Assembly (NCBI GenBank): GCA_022821145.1
Contig: JAJEEE010000047.1
Span: forward strand, 78,854-142,853
Reading direction: 5' to 3'
DNA: 64,000 bases
Source of the DNA: Acidobacteriota bacterium
GTDB taxonomy: Bacteria; Acidobacteriota; Terriglobia; 20CM-2-55-15
In this document: positions 7,920 to 16,830 of the stretch, in pieces
How positions within the stretch are numbered: the stretch's first letter is position 1
Layout: each line of letters opens with the position of its first letter
Position numbers and translations under genes: made by a program
Notes under the pieces: generated by a model
What the model saw: only the letters and a program-made list of their open reading frames with translations
Database searches by the model: none
Told to the model about the DNA's origin: nothing

Positions 7920-9764
7920 CTACTGTCCCATGCCCTCGGCAGGCAGCCACGCGGGCGTGCCTTCCTCGTACTGGTTGTCGGTCAGGGGCCGCTGGTTCGA
8001 ACCGTCGGCATCCATGATGAACAACTCGGCGTACGGCTGCGGCTGGTTGATCGTCAGCGGGGACTCGTCCTTGTAGCCGAAGCGCGAGCTGCTCCACAGG
8101 ATGTGCTCGCCGTCGGGCGACCAGTGGGAATGCGCGTCGTTGCCTTCCGCGTCGGTCAGCCGCTTCAGACCGGTCCCGTCGGGACGGATGGTCCAGATGT
8201 CGAACTCGTCGTACGGGTAGCGTTCGTCCGGCGCGTACCGGGTGAACATGATCTGGTCGCCCTTCGGCGACCACTGCGGCAGCGTATCGTAGTCCGTGGT
8301 CAGAACACGGACCTCGCCGGTGGCGATGTCGGCGATCCGCAGGCCTTCGCCCGCCTCGTTGTCGGTCCAGTAACGAAACACGACCTGCGTTCCATCGGGC
8401 GACACGCTCGGAAAACCGGCGTTCCCCGGTTCGTCGGTCACCGCGTGCGGTTCGGAGCCGTCCGGCCGGATTCTCCAGATCTGGGCCGGTTGGCTGGTGC
8501 GCCCGCCGAAGAAGGCGCCGGCTCCGAACGCCAGCCATTCCCCGTCGCGCGTCCACTCCAGGCCCATCACCGTGACATCGTCCTGGTAGACGCGCCGCGG
8601 GTTGGTGCCGTCGGCATCCCACATCACCAGCGCCATGCGGTCGCCGCTGGGCGTTCGCTCGCTCACGACGAGAGTCTTGCCGTCCGGTGAGATGGCCGGC
8701 CATCCGCTGGCGTGGACGAGTTCGAACCCGGGATCCTCCACCGTGCCGAGCAGTTTCGCGCCCGGCGTGTTGGTGTAATGGTGCATGGTCTCCAACTGCC
8801 CGGCCTGATAGACGACCCGCGCGCCGTCCGGGGACCACGCAGGATGGGACAGGTCACGGGGAGCGGCCGCCTCGCCGCTGGTGAACGTCAGCGTCCCGGT
8901 TCCCCGCGTCTTGACCCAGTAGCCGATGCGATCCGGCGCGAGGAACTGCGGGGCTACTTTCAATCCGGGACCGGAGACGTGAACGGTGCGCTCGCCCGTA
9001 GCCACGTCCATGGAGACAATCCTGGACGTCCCGCGTCCGAAATGGGCTCCGAAGGTCTCCACCACGGGCATCTCGTAGAACACGATGCGGCGTCCGTCGG
9101 CGGACCAACTCGGCGATCCCGCGCTCATTTCCGGGTCCGACGTGAGCTTGCGCAGGCCGGCGCCGTCCACGCCGATCAGGTAGATGCTGGCCCATTGCAC
9201 ATGTTCCCACTTGCCGGCGGGGCCGGGATAGCCCTGGTGAGGCTGTCCGGCGCCCCGGTCGGAGGAAAAGGCGATCGTCCGCCCGTCCGGAGACCATCTC
9301 GGGCGGAAGTCGCCCCCCGCCGCATCGGTCAGGTTGCGTACCCGGCGGGTTTCCAGATCCAGGATGAAGATGTCCGTCGAACCTGCGTCCCGGCTCGAGA
9401 CGAACGCCAGGGACCGGTTGTCGGGCGACAGGGCCGCCTGATCGTCGAAAGCCGGGGAATCGGTCAGCCGCTCCAGACCGGTCCCGTCCGCACGAATGCG
9501 GTAGATGTCCGCGGAACCGTTCCGTTCCGACGTGAAGACAACCCACCGGCCATCGTGCGAAAACGAGGCGTTGTAGTCCAACTCGGCGCCCGCCGCCAGC
9601 TTGCGCGGGTTACTGCCGTCCGCGTCGGCGATCATCAACTCGGAACGCAACGGTTGATACTGGTCCACGAAAATGCGACCCGCATCCTGCGCGTCCAGAG
9701 TCGCCCCGAAACTCAGCGCCACAACCAGGGACACGATCGCGGCGCGCGCCACGCAACCTCTCAT
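7920..9764 (-). CDS. TolB-like exported beta-propeller (WD40-like PD40 repeats)
   Basis: 614 residues with a signal peptide ([22 protein letters not shown]). The rest is a chain of PD40/TolB repeats, each with the pattern (ADG)(S/T)(N/G)..(R/K)L......D..P.(W/F)SPDG..I.F.S.R: for example [65 protein letters not shown] and [17 protein letters not shown]. Ten or more blades can be counted, suggesting two stacked propellers. A GAGGAGG site precedes the ATG. It lies in a minus-strand run with a solute-binding protein upstream and a sulfatase 3 nt downstream. The function is unknown; such proteins often act as periplasmic binding or scaffold proteins. Confidence 0.8.
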   Translation of the reverse strand: MRGCVARAAIVSLVVALSFGATLDAQDAGRIFVDQYQPLRSELMIADADGSNPRKLAAGAELDYNASFSHDGRWVVFTSERNGSADIYRIRADGTGLERLTDSPAFDDQAALSPDNRSLAFVSSRDAGSTDIFILDLETRRVRNLTDAAGGDFRPRWSPDGRTIAFSSDRGAGQPHQGYPGPAGKWEHVQWASIYLIGVDGAGLRKLTSDPEMSAGSPSWSADGRRIVFYEMPVVETFGAHFGRGTSRIVSMDVATGERTVHVSGPGLKVAPQFLAPDRIGYWVKTRGTGTLTFTSGEAAAPRDLSHPAWSPDGARVVYQAGQLETMHHYTNTPGAKLLGTVEDPGFELVHASGWPAISPDGKTLVVSERTPSGDRMALVMWDADGTNPRRVYQDDVTVMGLEWTRDGEWLAFGAGAFFGGRTSQPAQIWRIRPDGSEPHAVTDEPGNAGFPSVSPDGTQVVFRYWTDNEAGEGLRIADIATGEVRVLTTDYDTLPQWSPKGDQIMFTRYAPDERYPYDEFDIWTIRPDGTGLKRLTDAEGNDAHSHWSPDGEHILWSSSRFGYKDESPLTINQPQPYAELFIMDADGSNQRPLTDNQYEEGTPAWLPAEGMGQ

Positions 9765-9826
9765 GGTCGTCCTCCTCGGCGCAGACTACGCCGTCGCCGG
9801 CCGGACCGCAATCGTTAAGCCCGTCG

Positions 9827-10633
9827 CTACCGGCGGGCCTCCCGGACCACCGGGCTCAGCCCGGCGGCATCGATCACGGCCGCCGCCGCTTCCGAAGACA
9901 GGAACTCGACGAGCCGCCGGGCGTTGTCCGGGTTTTCCATGTGATCGGTCATGACGGCGACGATCGTCGAAACCTGTTGTATCTCCGCGGGGATCGGCCC
10001 GGCGTAATCCGCGCCCTCGATGGGCAGGATCTCGCTCCGCGCCTGGAACCCGATCTCCACCTCGCCGCGTGCGACGACGCTGGCGACGCGTTCGCCGACG
10101 ATACGCCGCGCCTTGCCCTCGATCTCGTCCCAGATACCCAGTTCGGGGAACACGACCGTCGAGAGATACGTGCCGCTGACGCTGGCCGAATAACCGATCG
10201 ACTCCGCCGCCCGCACCGTCTCGACGAAGGCCTCGATGGTGCCGATGTCGGGCCTCGCCGCGCCGCTCCGCACCGCCATGCCCACGACGGAACGCGCCAG
10301 CTCGGCGCGCGAGGCCGGACGGATGCGGCCGGTGGCGGCGACATCGCCCATGGCCGCGCCGTTGAAGATCAGCAAGTCGAACGACTCGCCGCGTTCCAGG
10401 CGGACGGGAATGGACCGCGGTCCCCCGCCCGTCGACGGGCCGTATTCGGTAACGACCTCGATGCCGGTGGCCTGTTCGAACGTCGGCCCGAGCATGTCGA
10501 AGGCCGCCGTGAACCCACCGGAGGTGATGACCTTGACCCGCGGAGGCGAATCCTGCGCGGAGCCTTGAAGCGCGAACGCCAGCAGCGCCGTCGCGTTCGC
10601 CGTCGTCAACAACGTTCTCATCGTCGTCGTCAT
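9827..10633 (-). CDS. Exported substrate-binding protein, ModA-like type 2 periplasmic binding fold
   Basis: 268 residues with a signal peptide ending near LQGSAQD. The pattern [33 protein letters not shown] followed by [18 protein letters not shown] and [16 protein letters not shown] is the molybdate/ModA-like or tungstate binding-protein organisation, with a C-terminal [21 protein letters not shown]. No ABC permease or ATPase gene is adjacent, so this may be an orphan binding protein. The residues around TSGGF and SVSGT would contact an oxyanion in ModA. A GAGGG site precedes the ATG. The TolB-like gene starts 62 nt downstream, consistent with one transcript. A family of similar orphan proteins is common in Acidobacteriota and Proteobacteria without a known ligand. 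Confidence 0.75.
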   Translation of the reverse strand: MTTTMRTLLTTANATALLAFALQGSAQDSPPRVKVITSGGFTAAFDMLGPTFEQATGIEVVTEYGPSTGGGPRSIPVRLERGESFDLLIFNGAAMGDVAATGRIRPASRAELARSVVGMAVRSGAARPDIGTIEAFVETVRAAESIGYSASVSGTYLSTVVFPELGIWDEIEGKARRIVGERVASVVARGEVEIGFQARSEILPIEGADYAGPIPAEIQQVSTIVAVMTDHMENPDNARRLVEFLSSEAAAAVIDAAGLSPVVREARR

Positions 10634-10835
10634 GGCCCACCCTCGCTGATCATGGCCGCCGCGCCGGATTCCGCCGCCGTCGCCCCCATCACACTACAGG
10701 GGCGACGCCGGGTCAACGAAACTCCCGCATCGCAACAGAGGGTTCACGCTCGAAACCGACCGGGCGGACGCATGCGGATGGATCGGCGCTTCGTCGGCGG
10801 CCTCGGCCGCCGGCGCGAACCCTCGCCTATAGGGC

Positions 10836-10865
10836 TTGACATCATCGAACGCACGTCACTAGTGT
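10836..10865 (+). promoter_or_regulatory. Putative sigma70 promoter for the exported FAH-family gene
   Basis: A perfect -35 box TTGACA at 10836-10841 is followed 18 bp later by TAGTGT (10860-10865), which keeps the T, A and final T of the -10 box. The start codon of the downstream gene is 70 bp away at 10935. The intergenic region (10634-10934) separates divergent genes and shows no other clear site. Confidence 0.5.
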
Positions 10866-10934
10866 TCCCGGTGTCCAACATTTTGGCCCGTGAGTCCGAT
10901 CCGGACACGACGTCCGATCGGAGGAGGAGTGTCC

Positions 10935-12092
10935 ATGCGTTTGACTGCCACGATCCTGATCGGCGCCTTCGCCCTGGCGCCTGCGCCCGCAACGGCTTCC
11001 GCCCAGGCGATGCAAAGCGCGGAGCCGTTCGCGGTCGGTACCTTCGAAATCGATGGGCAAGAGACCCTGGGACTCGTTCTCAGGGAGCAGTTGGTCGTCG
11101 AGCTCGGCGACGCCAACCGGAATCTGCAGATGAACCCGCTCTACGCCGAGATGGCCATGCCCGCCGACATGCTCCAGCTCATCGGCATATACGAATACGG
11201 CCTGAGATACCGTCTCTACGAAATCGTCAACCACCTCGCGGCGAGCGGGCAACTGGACGCGAGCCCACGCCCTTCGTTCATTCACGACGTGGAAAACGTC
11301 ACGATCCTCGCCCCGATCCGCTACCCGGGCAAGATCCTGAACGCGGCCGTCAACTTCTACAGCCACGCCTGCGAGGGTTGCAACGAGGAGGAACTGGCCG
11401 AGAGCAACCGCCAGCGGCGCGAGAACCGCGGCGTTCCCTACCTGTTCCTCAAGCCGTCCCGAGGCGCCGTCATCGGCAGCGGCCAATCGATCGTGATTCC
11501 CGCCGGTCGCGACCGGATCGATTGGGAGGTGGAGTTCGGCACGGTCATCGGCCGCCCGGCCAGTTACGTTTCGGCCGCCGACGCCGAGGACTACGTCTTC
11601 GGCTATCTGGTCTCCATCGACGTCTCGGATCGCGGCGGGCGTCCCCCCGGCGGCTACGGTCAGGGTTCGGACTGGTTCGTCGGCAAGGGACACGACACCT
11701 TCGCGCCCATGGGACCCTGGATCGTTCCGAAGGAGTTCTACGGCGATCCGATGGAGCGGTTGCACCAGCAACTGACCATCGATGGAGTGACCGTGCAGGA
11801 AGCCAGGGCCGGCGACATGATCCACTCCCTGTGGGAGCTGATCGAGTACGGCTCGTCGATCATCACCCTGTTTCCGGGCGACGTGCTGAACAGCGGCACC
11901 TCGGGCGGCACCTCGACGGGCGCGTTCGCCGAGGGCACGCGCAGCGGTTTCCTGCAACCCGGAGAGGTCATCGAAGCGACGATCGAAGGCGTCGGCACGC
12001 TCCGGATGCCCGTCGTGGCGGGCGACCCCCTGCCGGACGACCTCACGGGGGCGCATCTGCCGCCCGTCAGCACCTATCGAGACGATCCCTAG
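10935..12092 (+). CDS. Exported fumarylacetoacetate hydrolase (FAH) family protein
   Basis: 385 residues from the ATG at 10935, with GGAGGAG at ideal spacing. A signal peptide is clear ([25 protein letters not shown]), which is unusual because FAH-fold enzymes are normally cytosolic. The C-terminal two-thirds carry the family landmarks: [22 protein letters not shown] (FAH entry motif, usually ...PGKIxCVGxNY..H), [13 protein letters not shown] (the ExE-type metal ligands), [13 protein letters not shown], then [14 protein letters not shown] (DT..PMGPW) and [16 protein letters not shown], the conserved GTxxGxG end. The family cleaves C-C bonds in diketo acids or decarboxylates them using Mg2+. 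The substrate is unknown. Strong promoter and terminator-like elements make it a monocistronic unit. Confidence 0.82.
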   Translation: MRLTATILIGAFALAPAPATASAQAMQSAEPFAVGTFEIDGQETLGLVLREQLVVELGDANRNLQMNPLYAEMAMPADMLQLIGIYEYGLRYRLYEIVNHLAASGQLDASPRPSFIHDVENVTILAPIRYPGKILNAAVNFYSHACEGCNEEELAESNRQRRENRGVPYLFLKPSRGAVIGSGQSIVIPAGRDRIDWEVEFGTVIGRPASYVSAADAEDYVFGYLVSIDVSDRGGRPPGGYGQGSDWFVGKGHDTFAPMGPWIVPKEFYGDPMERLHQQLTIDGVTVQEARAGDMIHSLWELIEYGSSIITLFPGDVLNSGTSGGTSTGAFAEGTRSGFLQPGEVIEATIEGVGTLRMPVVAGDPLPDDLTGAHLPPVSTYRDDP

Positions 12093-12112
12093 TCGAACAC
12101 GCCGGGACGGGG

Positions 12113-12158
12113 CCCGAATTCTTCCGTCGAAGGCTGTCGACGGTTCAAGGAATTCGGG
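12113..12158 (+). terminator. Long bipartite hairpin after the FAH gene (terminator-like)
   Basis: CCCGAATTC (12113-12121) pairs perfectly with GAATTCGGG (12150-12158), and inside it CCGTCGA (12124-12130) pairs with TCGACGG (12137-12143). The stop of the FAH gene is 20 nt upstream. There is no T-run after the stem, so termination would be non-canonical; it could also insulate yebC. Confidence 0.5.
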
Positions 12159-12213
12159 CTCCGACGCGGACTCCGCGCGGCCCGTCTCGGCCCCGGTTGG
12201 CCCGGCGCCCCTA

Positions 12214-12222
12214 TGCTAAACT
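12214..12222 (+). promoter_or_regulatory. Putative extended -10 promoter of yebC-ruvC
   Basis: TGC-TAAACT is an extended -10 element (TGn followed by TAAACT) about 26 bp before the yebC start codon. No good -35 box is seen at the expected spacing, as allowed for extended -10 promoters. Confidence 0.4.
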
Positions 12223-12247
12223 GATTCCGTTTCGGCGCGAGGAGCGT

Positions 12248-12994
12248 ATGTCCGGCCATTCCAAGTGGCACAGCATCAAGCACAAGAAGGCGGCCACCGA
12301 CGCCAAGCGCGGCAAGGCATTCACCAAGGTCATCAAGGAGATCACCGTCGCCGCCCGCCTGGGCGGGGGCGACGAAGCGGCCAACCCGCGGCTGCGGACG
12401 GCCGTGGCCGCGGCGAAGGCGCTGAACATGCCGTCGGACAACATCCGGCGCGCCATCATGAAGGGGACCGGCGAGCTGGAGGGGGTGTCGATCGAGGAGA
12501 TCACGTACGAGGGATACGGCCCCGGCGGTGTCGCGCTGATGGTGGAGTGCCTGACCGATAACCGGAACCGCACGGTCAGCGAGCTGCGCCACCTGTTCGA
12601 CAAGTACGGCGGCAACCTCGGCGAGAACGGCTGCGTCGCCTGGATGTTCGACAAGCGGGGCTACATCCTGGCCCCCCGGTCCGGTCTGGACGAGGACACG
12701 GCGATGACGCTGGCGCTGGAGGCCGGAGCCGACGATTTCTCGGTCCAGGACGGCAACTACGAGATCCTGACGGCGCCGGAGTCGTTCGACGCGGCCCTGG
12801 AGGACTTGAAGAAGAACGGCATGGAGCCGCTTCGAGCCGAGCTGTCGATGATGCCCCAGAGCTACGTGAAGCTCGAAGGCCCCGCCGCCCGGCAGATGAT
12901 CAAGCTGATGGACCTGCTGGACGACCATGACGATGTCCAGAACGTCCACGCCAACTTCGATATCGAGGAGTCCGAGTTGGCCGACGCCGTCTGA
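12248..12994 (+). CDS. yebC: YebC/PmpR family (TACO1-like) protein, DUF28
   Basis: 248 residues starting [23 protein letters not shown], the invariant N-terminus of the family, with [34 protein letters not shown] and [27 protein letters not shown] following in order. YebC-like proteins are about 240-250 residues; the length matches. Members act as transcription factors in some bacteria, and the family is also linked to relief of ribosome stalling at polyproline tracts. GAGGAG precedes the ATG. It is followed by ruvC 28 bp downstream, a very common gene order, usually continuing with ruvA and ruvB, which are not present here. Confidence 0.95.
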   Translation: MSGHSKWHSIKHKKAATDAKRGKAFTKVIKEITVAARLGGGDEAANPRLRTAVAAAKALNMPSDNIRRAIMKGTGELEGVSIEEITYEGYGPGGVALMVECLTDNRNRTVSELRHLFDKYGGNLGENGCVAWMFDKRGYILAPRSGLDEDTAMTLALEAGADDFSVQDGNYEILTAPESFDAALEDLKKNGMEPLRAELSMMPQSYVKLEGPAARQMIKLMDLLDDHDDVQNVHANFDIEESELADAV

Positions 12995-13022
12995 CGCCCT
13001 TCCGGGGAGCCGTGCCCGAACG

Positions 13023-13517
13023 ATGAGGATACTGGGAGTCGATTGCGGTTCGCGGGTGACGGGATACGGGGTGATCGAAGCCCGGAACTCCAGTTGCCGT
13101 CTCGTCGACTACGGGGTCGTGCGCCCGCCCGGCGGCGCGTCGCTCGCCTCGCGGCTCCAGTTCATTCACCAGGCGCTCCGGGACGTCATCCGGAGCCATG
13201 CGCCGGATGCCGCGGTGTTCGAGAACATCTTTCACGCCGCCAACGCCCAGTCGGCCCTGAAACTGGGCCACGCACGCGGCGTCTCCATGCTGGCGGCGGC
13301 CGAGGCGGCGGTTCCGATCTTCGAGTACACCGCGTTGCAGGTGAAGAGCGCCGTGACCGGATACGGCCGCGCCGAGAAGGCCCAGGTGCAACGCATGGTC
13401 CAGTCCATTCTGGATCTGGCCGACGCGCCGGCGCCCTTCGACGCGTCCGACGCACTGGCCGTCGCGATCTGCCATGCCCAGAGCCGCCGGTACGCGGAGG
13501 CCACGGCCGCGTCATGA
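13023..13517 (+). CDS. ruvC: Crossover junction endodeoxyribonuclease RuvC
   Basis: 164 residues. The RNase H-like active site is complete: Asp7 in MRILGVDCGSRVTGYG, Glu67 in AAVFENIFHAANAQSALKLG, and Asp140/Asp143 in PFDASDALAVAICH. RuvC resolves Holliday junctions as a dimer together with RuvAB in the cytoplasm. ARGVSMLAAAEA and the DNA-contacting VTGYGRAEKAQVQRMV (RuvC usually has GxGxAxKxQVxxMV) are present. The start is fixed by the preceding yebC and by homology. Its TGA stop overlaps the ATG of the next gene by 4 nt, so that gene of unknown function is probably co-translated in place of the usual ruvA. Confidence 0.94.
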   Translation: MRILGVDCGSRVTGYGVIEARNSSCRLVDYGVVRPPGGASLASRLQFIHQALRDVIRSHAPDAAVFENIFHAANAQSALKLGHARGVSMLAAAEAAVPIFEYTALQVKSAVTGYGRAEKAQVQRMVQSILDLADAPAPFDASDALAVAICHAQSRRYAEATAAS

Positions 13518-14161
13518 ATCCCGCTCTTGTATTGGCGACGGCCGTGCTCGTCCAGCAACCCGCGCTGGAACGCTTCAGCTTCTGCAAGGAGAGCCCGGGC
13601 GGAGAGTACGCGAACCAGTGCTTCGAGGTCGACGCGGACGGCCGCGGAGTGTTCCGATTCGCCGCGCCGGACGCCGATCCGGTCGAGGTCCCGTTCGAGT
13701 TCTCGACGCGGGGCGTGGAGCGTTTCAACGAGTTGCTCCAGGCCACCGACCACCTGGCGGACGCCGAGCGCTACGAGTCCGGCCGGAGGGTGGCGAACAT
13801 GGGAACCAAGACCATCGTCGCCGAGGGATCCTGGGGTCGGAGAGAAGCGGTGTTCAACTACTCGGAGATCGACGAGGCGCGCGAGCTGACGACGTTCTTC
13901 GAGCGCATGATCTCTCAGGAAATGCTCCTGTTCGGCCTCGAGCTGGCGCTCCAGTTCGATCGCCTGGGCATTCCGGAGCGCCTGGAGGTGATCGAGCGGG
14001 AAGCCGACTCCGGCCGGTTGCCGGATCCGGGCCGCGTGGTTCCGGCGCTGGAGCGGATCGAATCGGCCTCGGGCCTGGTCAACTACGCGAAGACGACGGC
14101 CACGCGCCTCAAGGAACGGTTGATCGAGGCCGCGGACTCAAGTCCGGGGGCCGCGGACTAG
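13514..14161 (+). CDS. Hypothetical protein co-translated with ruvC
   Basis: 215 residues. The first 16 residues (MNPALVLATAVLVQQP) are a short hydrophobic segment that could be a weak signal or anchor. It contains two Cys near the start (FSFCKES and QCFEVDADGRG) and a charged alpha-helical C-terminal half with VVPALERIESASGLVNYAKTTATRLKERLIEAA. I do not recognise the family. The ATGA overlap with ruvC implies translational coupling. The 3' end runs into a 21-bp tandem repeat: the last residues SSPGAAD and the TAG stop are contributed by repeat units, so the natural C-terminus may have been eroded or extended by repeat invasion. Confidence 0.7.
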   Translation: MNPALVLATAVLVQQPALERFSFCKESPGGEYANQCFEVDADGRGVFRFAAPDADPVEVPFEFSTRGVERFNELLQATDHLADAERYESGRRVANMGTKTIVAEGSWGRREAVFNYSEIDEARELTTFFERMISQEMLLFGLELALQFDRLGIPERLEVIEREADSGRLPDPGRVVPALERIESASGLVNYAKTTATRLKERLIEAADSSPGAAD

Positions 14162-14215
14162 AGTCCGGGGGCGGCGGACTAGAGTCCAGGGACTGCGGAC
14201 TCAAGTCCGGGGGGC
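14132..14215. repeat. Four tandem 21-bp units with palindromic core GGACTnnAGTCC
   Basis: Units at 14132-14152, 14153-14173, 14174-14194 and 14195-14215 all begin GCGGACT, followed by CA or AG, then AGTCC and a G-rich tail. Each unit is itself a small inverted repeat (GGACT/AGTCC). The array covers the stop codon of the upstream gene and ends 3 nt before the end of the convergent amrB gene, so it fills the whole convergent intergenic space and could terminate from both sides. Confidence 0.85.
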
Positions 14216-14217
14216 CG

Positions 14218-15030
14218 TTACGCGACCGTGATCCCCGCGTATCCGACCACCCGTTCCCGCTCCCCGAAGACATCCCCGGACGTCCCGTAGCGGACGAGCT
14301 CGGCCCGGGACGCTCCCAGCGCATTCGCCGCGGTCAGCATGGCGACGGTCGGCGCGAAGCCGCACATGGAAATATCTTCCCGGAACACGGTCTCGTGGAG
14401 ACCCTCGGGATTCCGCTCGAGCACGCGATCGATGGCCTTGCGGTCCTTGATGCGGGTCACCGCGTCGGACTCGTAGTGGTTCATGTCGCTGGACGCCACG
14501 ATCAGGATCGGGGAATCGGATCGGGCCACGACGTTCGCGACGGCTTTCCCGAGCCGGATCAGCGGCTCCAGGGCCGAGACGCCGACGACGATGGGCACGA
14601 ACCGCAGTTCCGGCCCCACCAGGAACTGGAGGAACGGGATCTCCACCTCCAGCGCGTGCTCGTTCGCGTGCGCCTCGGTGTCGTCCTCCAGCTCGGGATC
14701 GGCCTCCAGCAGGGCGGCAGCGAGATCGGAATCGATGGACGCCGTCCCGAGCGGCGTGTCCCATCCGCCGGCGCACGTCATCGAGAGCGGGCGTCCCATC
14801 CCCGTGTGGTTCGGACCGAGCAGGATGAAACGGTCGGGCAGCTCGACGCTCGTGAACACGTCTCCGGCGATCGCGCCGGAGTAGACGTAGCCGGCGTGCG
14901 GCGCCACGACGCCCAACGCGCGGGCGCGCCGGCGCGTCGTCGACGCGCGCGTCATCGATTCCAGGGCCTCGATCAGGTCGGGGGCGTCGCCGGGATAGAA
15001 GCGCCCGGCCACCGCTGGAGGGCGTACCAT
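14218..15030 (-). CDS. amrB: AmmeMemoRadiSam system protein B (MEMO1 family)
   Basis: 270 residues starting VRPPAVAGRFYPGDAPDLIEAL, the diagnostic N-terminus of the MEMO1/AmrB family. The metal/active-site positions are recognisable: VVAPHAGYVYSGAIAG, ILLGPNHTGMG, NEHALEVEIPFLQ and VASSDMNHYES, with C-terminal MCGFAPTVAMLTAA containing the conserved Cys. The fold is related to extradiol dioxygenases; the prokaryotic system combines MEMO, AMMECR1 and radical SAM proteins. The partner genes amrA and amrS are not in the window. The gene is convergent with the ruvC operon across the 21-bp repeat array, and the VWA protein gene lies 12 bp upstream in the same direction. Confidence 0.9.
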   Translation of the reverse strand: MVRPPAVAGRFYPGDAPDLIEALESMTRASTTRRRARALGVVAPHAGYVYSGAIAGDVFTSVELPDRFILLGPNHTGMGRPLSMTCAGGWDTPLGTASIDSDLAAALLEADPELEDDTEAHANEHALEVEIPFLQFLVGPELRFVPIVVGVSALEPLIRLGKAVANVVARSDSPILIVASSDMNHYESDAVTRIKDRKAIDRVLERNPEGLHETVFREDISMCGFAPTVAMLTAANALGASRAELVRYGTSGDVFGERERVVGYAGITVA

Positions 15031-15042
15031 TCGCCGCTGCGA

Positions 15043-16083
15043 TCAGTCCTCGTCGTCTTCCGGAACGTGGTTGTAGAAGCCCTTCTTGTGCCGGACCCGC
15101 AGATCGTCGTCGTCGCCGTCCTCGTCCAGGTCGATGGGCGCCACCTCGATGCGGATCTCCCGGAGATCGTCGTCGGTGTCGAGGGCGTCGCTCGGCACGA
15201 AGCCGATCCGGTACTGGTTCCGCATCAGGAAGCTGACGCCTTCGTAGATGCCCGGGTACTCGCCCTGGAATCTCGGGAACCAGGCCTGCCCGCCCGTATT
15301 CTGTGCGATCGAGCGGAGCGCGACTTCCGCCTGCAGGAAGTCCATCCGCTGGAACGAGCTGAGCCGATGCTCGTACATCGTCCGGAACATCTGGCCCATA
15401 CCGACGGCATAGATCATCGTGTCGGAGTCTTCCGCGCGCCGCAGCGTCTCGCCATAGTTGGATCGGCTGAAGGTGTCGAAACCCGTGCTCAGCAGGAAGA
15501 TCGCCTTCTTGCCGTCGACGTTCTCCAAACGGTCGAGCGTGTAGTTGACGGCGTCGTACAGGTTCGTCTCGCCGAAGTCGGGATAGGTCAGCGTGAACAA
15601 CCCGTTCAGCAGCTCGTTGGGGTTCTGCGAGAAATCCGTGACGATTTCCGGCGTGAGGTCGTAGGAGACGATGGCCGCCCAGTCGTCCTCGCGGAGCGAC
15701 TGGATGAAGCCGTACGCCGGGTAGATCACGTCGTCGTAGTACCAGCCCCAGGTGTTGGCGAACTCGATGAGAAGAACGATCGTGAGCGGACTGTCCGTGG
15801 GACGGAAGTCGGTGACCGGGTGCTCGATGTCGTCCACGAAGAGCGTGAAGTGCTCCTTCTGCAGCCCGGTCAGCGGGTTGCCGTCGTCGTCGGTGACGAC
15901 CACGTCGACCTGTTGCGTCTCCACATCGATCGACAGGGCGAACGGGTCGTCGATCGACACGGGTTCGGGCTCCGGCGGCAACGGAACGTTCCGCCCGACG
16001 TTGGTGTTCGGTCCCTGCGCCGCGCCGAAGCCCGCCGCCAGAACGACGAGCCCCGCGGCGCCAGCCAGCCGCTTGAATGTCAT
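15043..16083 (-). CDS. Exported VWA-domain protein (acidobacterial VWFA-related type)
   Basis: 346 residues from the ATG at 16083, preceded by GGAGAGG. The signal peptide is LAGAAGLVVLAAGFGAAQ. The sequence LDVETQQVDVVVTDDDGNPLTGLQKEHFTLFVDD is the typical opening of the family annotated as VWFA-related acidobacterial proteins: a short Ig-like strand module before the von Willebrand A domain. The VWA core follows (LTIVLLIEFANTW, then KKAIFLLSTGFDTFS, SDTMIYAVGMGQ). The classical MIDAS DxSxS is replaced (LIEFANTW), so metal binding is uncertain. It ends with an acidic DEDGDDDDLRVRHKKGFYNHVPEDDED. The role is unknown, probably periplasmic protein interaction. Confidence 0.83.
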   Translation of the reverse strand: MTFKRLAGAAGLVVLAAGFGAAQGPNTNVGRNVPLPPEPEPVSIDDPFALSIDVETQQVDVVVTDDDGNPLTGLQKEHFTLFVDDIEHPVTDFRPTDSPLTIVLLIEFANTWGWYYDDVIYPAYGFIQSLREDDWAAIVSYDLTPEIVTDFSQNPNELLNGLFTLTYPDFGETNLYDAVNYTLDRLENVDGKKAIFLLSTGFDTFSRSNYGETLRRAEDSDTMIYAVGMGQMFRTMYEHRLSSFQRMDFLQAEVALRSIAQNTGGQAWFPRFQGEYPGIYEGVSFLMRNQYRIGFVPSDALDTDDDLREIRIEVAPIDLDEDGDDDDLRVRHKKGFYNHVPEDDED

Positions 16084-16183
16084 GGTCCTCTCCTGGGTTC
16101 TACCTGCCAAGCGTATCCCGCGGAACACGCCGGCCGCAACGATTTAGACGGTTCCGGGAGCAAAACGCACCGCGATCGGGGCA

Positions 16184-16192
16184 TGCTATCCT
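16184..16192 (+). promoter_or_regulatory. Putative extended -10 promoter of tRNA-Ser
   Basis: TGC-TATCCT (16184-16192) places a transcription start close to the first base of the tRNA at 16200. Confidence 0.4.
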
Positions 16193-16199
16193 CGTCGGT

Positions 16200-16286
16200 G
16201 GAGGAATGGCCGAGCGGTCGAAGGCGGTGGTCTTGAAAACCACTGTGCCGGAAACGGCACCGGGGGTTCGAATCCCTCTTCCTCCG
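16200..16286 (+). tRNA. tRNA-Ser (anticodon UGA, reads UCA/UCN)
   Basis: An 87-nt class II tRNA. The acceptor stem GGAGGAA pairs with TTCCTCC, with discriminator G at 16286. The D-arm contains the A-box-like TGGCCGAGCGGTCGAAGGC. The anticodon arm is GTGGTC-TTGAAAA-CCAC with anticodon TGA. A long variable arm (TGTGCCGGAAACGGCAC) is typical of serine tRNA, and the T-arm is GGGGGTTCGAATCCCTC. No CCA is encoded. It is an ordinary serine tRNA: the anticodon is UGA, not the UCA of tRNA-Sec. Confidence 0.96.
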
Positions 16287-16296
16287 TCGTCTCCCG

Positions 16297-16830
16297 TCAG
16301 CTGTCTTCGGAGCCGGCGCCGCCCATCCACAGGTGCATCGTGTTGACGTCCTTGCCCTGCAGCTTGAGGTAGTAGAAGAGCTGTCCCTTGTGCTGGCCGA
16401 GGTGCCAGATCATCTCGTTGCAGTGCTGGTACAGGGTCCGCTGGGGGCCGCCCCAGGGCGCACTGCTGCGCTCGTTGGCCAGGCGGTCCTCGCCGGCCTC
16501 GGCGAACAGCTTGTTTGCCAGCGCCTTGTCCTCGGCCAGCAACTCCAGCGCTTCGTCGACGCTTGCGACCGACGGCATCTGCGCCGCCGAGGGCAAAGTC
16601 CCTTCGCCCGACGCGTCACCGGCTTCGGGCGGCGTGGGCCACTGGCCGGTAACGAAACCCTTCACGCCGCCGCCGCAGGCATCGGCGCAGTGCATCAGCA
16701 ACTGAGCCGTCGTCATCCAGTTGCGGCCGATCGGCGGTTTCCACTCCAGGTCGTCGACCATCCGGGACAACCCTTCCGTCGCCCGATACACGGCCTCGGC
16801 ATCCTGTTGAAGCATCGCGACAAGTCCCAT
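16297..16830 (-). CDS. DinB-like four-helix-bundle protein
   Basis: 177 residues, mostly helical. The pattern fits the DinB/YfiT-like superfamily of putative metal-dependent hydrolases or thiol-transfer proteins: RMVDDLEWKPPIGRNWMTTAQLLMHCADACGGGVKGFV supplies the first His, and NEMIWHLGQHKGQLFYYLKLQGKDV supplies the HxxxH pair. A GGGAGG site precedes the ATG. The specific substrate is unknown. The C-terminus PNTMHLWMGGAG-like (NTMHLWMG) is usual for the family. It is convergent to the tRNA gene, 10 bp away. Confidence 0.75.
   Translation of the reverse strand: MGLVAMLQQDAEAVYRATEGLSRMVDDLEWKPPIGRNWMTTAQLLMHCADACGGGVKGFVTGQWPTPPEAGDASGEGTLPSAAQMPSVASVDEALELLAEDKALANKLFAEAGEDRLANERSSAPWGGPQRTLYQHCNEMIWHLGQHKGQLFYYLKLQGKDVNTMHLWMGGAGSEDS

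Noticed and set aside
16200..16286. The tRNA as tRNA-Sec
   Set aside because: The anticodon is UGA (reads UCA), the acceptor stem is 7 bp and the length is 87 nt, so it is a normal serine tRNA.
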